DNA of 64,000 nucleotides. Source: Oryzias latipes (taxonomy: Eukaryota > Chordata > Actinopteri > Beloniformes > Adrianichthyidae). The notes under the pieces were generated by a model. The model made no database searches, had not been told where the DNA came from, and saw only the letters and a list, made by a program, of their open reading frames with translations. The stretch spans positions 20,864,743-20,928,742 of the forward strand of contig NC_019868.2 in the NCBI RefSeq assembly GCF_002234675.1. Reading direction: 5' to 3'. The first letter of the stretch is position 1; every line of letters begins with the position of its first letter. The position numbers and the translations under genes were made by a program. Of the stretch, positions 57,594 through 64,000 are shown piece after piece.

Positions 57594-58450
57594 TCATATA
57601 GGTCTGACGTGTAGCCTTACATATTTAATCTCATGAAGCAGCTGGGTCTGAAAGGGAGTGGCCATGCCATGTGCAGCTCAGTTTACATGGATGCCTGTGA
57701 GTGGTGGTTTCCTCCCACACATGCTCTGTCTGGGTGTCTGCTTCTACATGAAGCTAACATGTGCCTGCCTTCACCTGTCGGTCTGCTCTTTTCTTTGTCC
57801 GTGCCTTCATCCTGTCTGAGGCTAGTCTTTGTTCTCACCCCCTGCGTCTGCTCCCCCTCTATGCATCCATCCCTGCAGCACTGTGGATGGAGGTGTTGCG
57901 CCACAGGCTCCACCGCAGTACCATTTCTACAGTCAGATCTGACAAATGAGGCTTTCACAGCCCAGCCCAGAAATGCATTTTGGGCCCACTGCTCTAGGAA
58001 ATATTACCAAGTCTAAATCCTGCAGCCACAGGCATGGGCAAATAGACTGCTAATCAGCTCAAAATGTAAATAGCATTTCATGAAGCTACTTTGACAAACT
58101 CTTCATTCTGTCCTAAACTGGTTTTTTTTTTTAATCTTTTGATTTTTCTCAGAAATTGTCAAACCAGCTGAAAATGGTGTCCTGCCAAGCAAAAAATTCA
58201 ACAGAATTTTAATCTTACCTCTTTAACTTCATACTTGCACCTAATATTTAAAATCCTATTGCACTCTTGTTACTGTATTAACTTAATAATAATCACCATC
58301 TTTAATGTCCCATTTTCCTCATCATTTCAGTGTTGCTGTGGGCCGCCAGATCCTGCCACACCCCAACCCTTTGTTCGAGTCTTGGTAAAAGAGACAAAAA
58401 GCACTGGCAACCAAAATGCATCCATAAGGAGACAGGTGAGTCTTTCTTAC

Positions 58451-58590
58451 CGACGGTCCTCACAGATGTGGGATTTAATCCTCCAGAGAGTGCAGGGGGG
58501 TGCAGAGATGGAGAACGGAGTGTGATGCTGAAGCTGAGAGGCTGCAGGAACGAGACTGCCGTGTCTCCCACACACGGGGGGTGTATATAA
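58451..58590 (-). promoter_or_regulatory. Probable promoter and 5' non-coding exon of the beta-thymosin gene
   Basis: On the minus strand a TATA-like TTTATATAC lies about 58.58 kb; then comes about 100 bases of leader and a donor, CCGTCG followed by GTAAGAAAG, at 58450. It lies about 950 bases before the coding exon acceptor, a normal arrangement for this family. The start site is inferred. Confidence 0.55.
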
Positions 58591-58972
58591 AGGAGGGAGG
58601 GAGGGAGGGGGAACTGAGGGTGACTGAAAGCTTGGTCAGCCTTCCTTTGTCATGAATAACTAATAGAGTTGAGCCAAGAAGGAAGCAGACTCACAGCAAA
58701 AACTCCTCCATGTAGAAAATTTCAGCTTTATTTCCTTATTTATGAGCAGCTGTGAACATGATATGCTGTAATAATCCCCTGCAGGACTCACTGACCTTCA
58801 TAGGTTTTTCTTTGTGTGTGTAAAACCTAAATCCTTAATGTTATTGAGAAACTAATTTGATCGTAACTTTTTGCTTTAGTCATATTGAATATGTTAAGGA
58901 ATTTACCCCAAAACGAATTGAATTCTATTTTATTATGAGAATTTTATAATACACCTGGTCTTTTACAGTTTT

Positions 58973-59132
58973 TACATATTTTTCTGATTATAAGCAATGT
59001 AGTTTTTTTTTTGCATAGTTTGGCCAGGTTGCGATTTCTACTCATGTGTGACTTGTATGTGATTTAAAAAATGCATACACTGTATGATCATGTGTTGGTG
59101 ATTTCTCCCACAACCTCTAGAGAGCACTGCAG

Positions 59133-59176
<44 letters not shown>

Positions 59177-59498
59177 ATTGGTAGGCCTTGGTGGAGTTGT
59201 TCAAAAGTGACAAAGACGATGAAAAATGTAATGAATTCAGTGATTTGAAGCCATCTGAAGAGTTTAGTTGTTCTTTGTGCTGTGGTTATCAGAATAATTA
59301 TTCATATTTTTAGCAAATATATATATTCAATTCCTCCTGTTTCATGAAGCTAAATACGTTAAATGCCAATTCTTTGTATTTTGTCAAAAAAAAAAAATTG
59401 GGACTTGCATGATTTGTTTCTTTTTTCTTCTCTGTTTTGCATTTTTTGGCATCTGATACTTATATTCTGGAACGGCTCATGGTCTGAAAAATAAGGTA
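58973..59498. mobile_element. Worn pogo/Tigger-like MITE
   Basis: Start TACATATTTTTCTGATTATA and end (reverse complement) TACCTTATTTTTCAGACCAT are diverged inverted repeats. Inside are GCGATTTCTACTCATGTGTG and ACTTGTATGTG, diverged forms of the gcgacttata repeats of the family. Same general type as the nested element at 51.75 kb but a different, older subfamily. Confidence 0.55.
59134..59175. repeat. (GT)n microsatellite
   Basis: About 20 GT units inside the worn MITE. Confidence 0.95.
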
Positions 59499-59536
59499 GT
59501 ATATATAATTCTTGCTCACTTTTGGACTGCAGCTAT

Positions 59537-59797
59537 CACACCCGTAGCTTAGTGGTAGAATATCCACCCTGAGACTGCGAGGTCATGGGTTTAAATGCAT
59601 GGTATTCAGTGACAGCCTCTATAAATGGGACACAACGCTTCCAGCTTGATGCTAAGCAAGGGTTGGACCGGGGTTTCAACCAGCATGCTGCTATGACTGC
59701 AGCTGACTTCTGCCTAAGGAGATGGGTCAACTGGCGAGGGCAAATTTGACATACCCCATCAGTGACCTATTGTGTGATCACTGATGGGACTTCAACT
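59537..59797 (+). repeat. tRNA-derived SINE
   Basis: tRNA-like head with A box GTAGCTTAGTGGTAGAATA and B box GAGGTCATGGGTTTAAATGC, then a body ending in a short hairpin region (ATCAGTGACC ... GATCACTGATGGG). Not an active tRNA gene: no acceptor stem pairing or terminator seen. Confidence 0.75.
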
Positions 59798-59839
59798 TTT
59801 TCCTTTAACACATTTGTACTTTTTATAATCAAAATAATA

Positions 59840-60183
59840 CTAATAATGGATTGGATTTATCCGCGCTTTTCCAGACACTCAAAGCCCTGACAATGTGTCC
59901 ATGATTCATTTGGTCCTCATCCATACTTGGTGATGGTATCTGCTGATGTAGCCACAGCTGCCCTGGGCAGACAGAGGCGTGGCTGCCATAACGCGCCTAT
60001 GGCCCCTCTGACCATCACTGGGACATTCATACGCACTCACACACCGGTGGAGCCACACTGGGGGCAGGGAGGGGACGTGTCTTACCCAAGAACATAACGA
60101 CAGTTGAGTGGTGGGAGTGGGTATCGAACTGCCAACCCTTCGATCATTGGACGACTTGATCAACCACCTGAGCCACTGCCGCC
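59840..60183 (-). repeat. tRNA-derived SINE, inverted
   Basis: On the minus strand it begins GGCGGCAGTGGCTCAGGTGG, with B box GGCAGTTCGATACCCACTCC. The body contains GTGTGAGTGCGTATGAATG and ends AAAAGCGCGGATAAATCCA. Same general design (tRNA head, ...GCGC.TATA... tail) as the SINE at 0.87 kb but a different family. Confidence 0.8.
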
Positions 60184-60189
60184 TATTTT

Positions 60190-63100
60190 TTATTGATGTC
60201 TTTATACCAGGGACGCAACGATACTTTCCCCATGATTAGATTCAACCCTTGAGTTTTGTGTCACTGTATTGTATTGGTTCAATATATGATTTTTGAATTA
60301 CAAAACCACAAAAATATATTTTTTTAGTTGGCTTAAGACTAATGTGAAGTAACAGAACGTGTGTTTGACACTTTCAATGTAAACATATGCAAACGTTAGC
60401 AATAAAAAGGATTCAATGATTAATTTGCCCCACAATTCGGTAGTGAAACAAACGTTTCAATTTTAAACAGAGTTGTGGTATCCCCAGTTCTTACCACTTT
60501 TGATTCATTACCCTATCTAAAAGCCCTGCTCTTTTCTTTTTTATTGCTTGAAACTTAAGTTACTGGATCTGTAACTTTCTCTTCTGGATCAAAATGGAAA
60601 AATCTTTTCATTTTAAAACAACACGATTGATAACCATAAGAAAACCTTGTTTTCATTTTTAAATGCTTCAAAGTGGACTCTTCCTTTCTTCCTGTTAGTC
60701 TTCTGAGTCACTCATGTCCTTCTCTCATAATAGCCTCATGGTGTGATCATAATAGGAATATGGAAACTAAACTTCTGTCTCTGACAGCAGCTGTCAAGCA
60801 GTTCAAGTATGTGCTGTGTAAAACTGCAGCTGTTTTTATATTTGCCATTGACAAGTATGTTTCATGACGTTACTCAGCAGATTCATTACTGTTTAGGGCA
60901 GGCAAAGAAATCATCAAAAAAATTAAATTATTTGAGTATTGTTTTATTTAAATACGATAATGTGTCCCTATTCTATCCTAGTTTGACAATGCAAACACAA
61001 ACTAAATGTTTCAGGGGAATTTTCCACACAGGGACAAACCCTTCTCATGGAATGGGATTGTTGCAGTGGGATGTCCCGGGTCTGCCTCCTTGCTTTAATC
61101 AGGGGGTACCCCATGCTGCAATCATCTGTAATCATAACTGGGTCAGTCACTGGCGTGGACAGTTCCTCAAAATATAATTTCCTCACATCAGCATTATGTC
61201 AGGTTTCTATTTCTATAGTTTTATTCACATGTCATTTTATGTTTCATAATGGTGGGTGGAGGGGGGATTAGAAGGGTTGAGGGTATTTTGTGTATTGTAG
61301 CCTTTTATTTTAAATTATTTTAAGACTGTAAATACTTGGCATTACCTTTGCATGAAAAGTACTTTATGAATCAAGTTTGATTAGATTTTTTGGGGGGTTT
61401 AATAACATTTTTAAAACAAACATTGTAAAAACAAAAAAACATTTAAATTCTTCTCTAGAACAGTCTCCTTGTCCTCACCCCAAGCTCTATTCCTGTGCCC
61501 AAATTCACAATATTTCATTTTGGATGCCCCCCCCCCCTCCTTCAGTGGTTTTGTAATAGCATTTATTTGTTTGTTTGAAGCAGTTTTTCATGATTCCTTC
61601 ATGCAATAACAGAACAACATCATATAAACATACACGGTTGCCTCACTCTTTAAATTCATGGGGACAGCTGGTGAGGACATCTTTTATTTTGGAAAAGTGT
61701 GACTCAGCACGCCAAGATCACTGGCAAGAATATGGCTTGACAGAATAAATATCATGTTTTCCCAAATTACTAAGCCTGGAGGTCTATACATTACCCAAGG
61801 TGTGTGTTTTTGTTATTTTAAATATGTAAAAAATGTTTATTTTAATTGGCTTTTTAAAAGGAAATGTTTGTTGTTGTTGTTTTTTTATTATAGTCTTAGT
61901 GAATAAATGGATGTTAACAGTTGCTTTAAAAAAGATAAATTGTTAAATTTATCTGAGGTGCACAGCTGTTTATGTACAAGATTGTGACTGGTTGGTTTTA
62001 GCAATACAGTTTTAAGTCACCATGACAACATCCCTAAATCAGTCTCTTCCAGTATGCAGCAGCACCACCTAGTGGACAAAGTTTTGCACCATTTTAATTT
62101 TAGAGCCACGATCATTGTAACTACCTTTTTAACAGCATAAGTAATAATTGTGCAAATATAATATGATGTTCTGCAAAAGGGCATAGGCAGTATCTGGACT
62201 ATTATCATATCAGAGTACCTTCTGGTGATCTTTAATAACAATGCTCTTTCAAATGTATCCAGATTTCTGACGTGTACTCTTTACTGTTTGTCTCTGAGTG
62301 ATTCTGAGGAGGGGAAGCGATATTTGACCTTCTCTAATTTGCCCGGACTCTCCTATTAACCTTTTCTCGTGAAATGTCATCACATCTGAAGCTTGGAGAT
62401 GAGATGGTCCAAGACAAAGGTCAAGCGTTGAGGCAAAACGACCTGCGTACTGTGGGTGTTTGGTTATTTGCTGTGGAGATGGTTGATGCTTATTTAAATA
62501 ACAGGAGAAACACAATCCTACAGGTTTCTGTTTAGGAGCATGCTGAGGATTTCTATGTAGGAAGTCAGGCTCTTTGTGACTGTTTGCTGCTTTTATAAAA
62601 CAACCAACCAACCATGGCCACTAAACACAGGATGGCAGCACAACACTGCTTCAAATCTCAGCTGCGCTTAGTTAAACTGCCTTCAACAGGGCACCAATGT
62701 TCACTCAACTACAAGTTATAGCTTTGAAACTGGCTGCATGTAATGTAATTTTAAAAAGAAAAAAGTACATTATTTCAGAGCACACTGTAGTCCTTTCCTG
62801 TTTCATAGGAAGCAGAGCCTCAGATTACTTATTTGAGTGTTTTAGGCCTTTTCAGGAGATGAAAGTGAAGGGCAGGGAGTTGACCTGTGTGACTTGCATT
62901 GTAAACTCCTGTTAGTTTTGTATTTCGGCAATTATCACAAAACGATTTGTGGACAATTGTATGTGTATTTACTGCATTAGAAAAATAAATGGCTACTAAT
63001 ACAATGTCTATAAATCTATAAGAAAAGTAGTAATTGATATCAAACTTGTAAATTGATTAAAATAAGAATGTAAACAAAATGCATTGTAGGTGGATATCAA

Positions 63101-63830
63101 CTTTATATTCATAATTGAATAAGAGAGCATGCCGGGAAATTGAGCAGAGGAAAAAAACAAAAACAAAACACATCCATACTGAACATCCCAAAGTCACTCC
63201 AAAAAATCTAAGTCTACAGCAGCAGAACTAAATGTATGGCTCTGTGTGACCCATGCTGGAACTAGCTCTAAGCCTTAAACATGGAAGGGGTGCTTTACTT
63301 AAACTAAACTAAGGTTTGACAGGATGGAACTCCGAAGGCACTGCCCCATATTCCAGTGTTAGAAATTCCAGAAGCAAAGTGTAGTGTTTGGGGGAATATA
63401 TAAGGTTTTGATATGGTGGAATGTAGTTTATGAAATAATAATAATGATACTCTCTGCTTGATAGAGCCATCCTGGTTCTAACAGGCAGACAGTAAAGAGA
63501 AGCTGAAATGAAATAATTCAGATCTCACTTAGCAGTCATCATAAGACATTAATCCTTTGCAGATTAAACACAACAGATCACTTTTATAATTTTGTTTTAC
63601 AGAACACAAGGATGATGGCCAACCTCATTCCTGATTAAAACAGCTGAACAATAGGTAAATAATATCAAAGACTAGTGGTAAATGTCAAACAAAAGAACAA
63701 CAATGAAATCATAAATAATTGAGCCATGAAAGTACTTAGGGCATCGAAAAGCCAAACTAAATTTTGGAAACGCATTTTAAGAGTTAGTTTAGTGAAAACC
63801 AAACGACTTCAAGGATCCTGTCTGAGCTGC
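60190..63830. other. Intergenic, no gene supported
   Basis: AT-rich. The longest open frames (122 codons at 60809-61177 plus; 120 codons at 62249-62611 minus) lack motifs and splice context. A C-run is at 61527-61536. Confidence 0.45.
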
Positions 63831-63837
63831 TCTACTG

Positions 63838-63850
63838 GTTGCTAGGCAAC
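63838..63850. promoter_or_regulatory. Perfect RFX-type X-box
   Basis: GTTGCTAGGCAAC, an exact inverted repeat of GTTGC about a CTAGG-like centre, matches the RFX consensus GTNRCC(N)RGYAAC closely. It is followed ten bases later by TTATAAGAGC. X-boxes typically sit near starts of ciliary genes. Confidence 0.55.
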
Positions 63851-64000
63851 CTTATAAGAGCAATAAAACAGGATGTGACATTTCAGCTTTTGGAGGAATT
63901 AAAATGCATGCAAAACATGATCAAACATGTCACTTGTTTGAGTAAAAGCGCCTTCTAGAGGTGAGCGTGAAGATCACTAAACTACTACATGACCGTACTT

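Noticed and set aside
59548-59605. tRNA gene candidate (A and B boxes)
   Set aside because: Boxes are part of a SINE head: no acceptor-stem pairing, and the body continues without a terminator.
62249-62611. 120-codon minus-strand frame as a gene
   Set aside because: Has no known motif and no flanking exon signals; kept only as intergenic.

Overview
This is teleost fish nuclear DNA: AT-rich, with spliced genes in long introns, many fish-type SINEs and small DNA transposons, and microsatellites. The genes have clear fish orthologues. Several repeats, above all the TTAA-flanked CCCTTGTGC element near 40.6 kb, look like ones I remember from medaka (Oryzias). I infer a medaka-like species, but the window alone does not prove it.

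Layout, left to right. (1) 0-8 kb: 3' half of afap1l1 on the plus strand, with a long intron holding a 2.2-kb fold-back transposon inserted in a SINE. (2) 8.3-13.8 kb: complete nine-exon gabrp (GABA-A receptor pi subunit) on the minus strand. (3) 13.8-34.9 kb: about 21 kb with no supportable gene; it holds a dead Tc1-type transposon, microsatellites and some unique stretches that may be regulatory. (4) 34.9-36.2 kb: two-exon foxi1, minus strand. (5) 38.0-39.7 kb: two small plus-strand genes, syce3 (synaptonemal complex) and a 76-residue protein that looks like the C5orf58 orthologue, apparently using a GC-AG intron. (6) 43.9-47.7 kb: two complete six-exon wnt8a genes in tandem on the minus strand, only 548 bp apart, matching the compound wnt8a locus known in zebrafish. 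(7) 49.4-55.2 kb: a 5.8-kb element with terminal inverted repeats and a TA duplication. It carries its own promoter-like region and spliced exons of an unfamiliar protein, and has been hit by a nested 1.45-kb element and a SINE. (8) 57.1-58.6 kb: a beta-thymosin gene, minus strand, with a probable 5' non-coding exon. (9) 58.9-60.2 kb: a repeat cluster. The last 3.8 kb has no gene I can support, but a perfect RFX-type X-box near the right edge hints at a promoter just outside.

The genes do not form one pathway. foxi1 (ionocyte and otic/placode fate), wnt8a (ventrolateral mesoderm and posterior patterning) and gabrp are regulated developmental or epithelial genes; syce3 is meiotic; afap1l1 and beta-thymosin act on actin. 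The foxi1-C5orf58 adjacency and nearby gabrp match human 5q35 as I recall it, while afap1l1 and wnt8a correspond to 5q31-q32. All exon borders were set by eye from splice sites and reading frame. No database search was possible.
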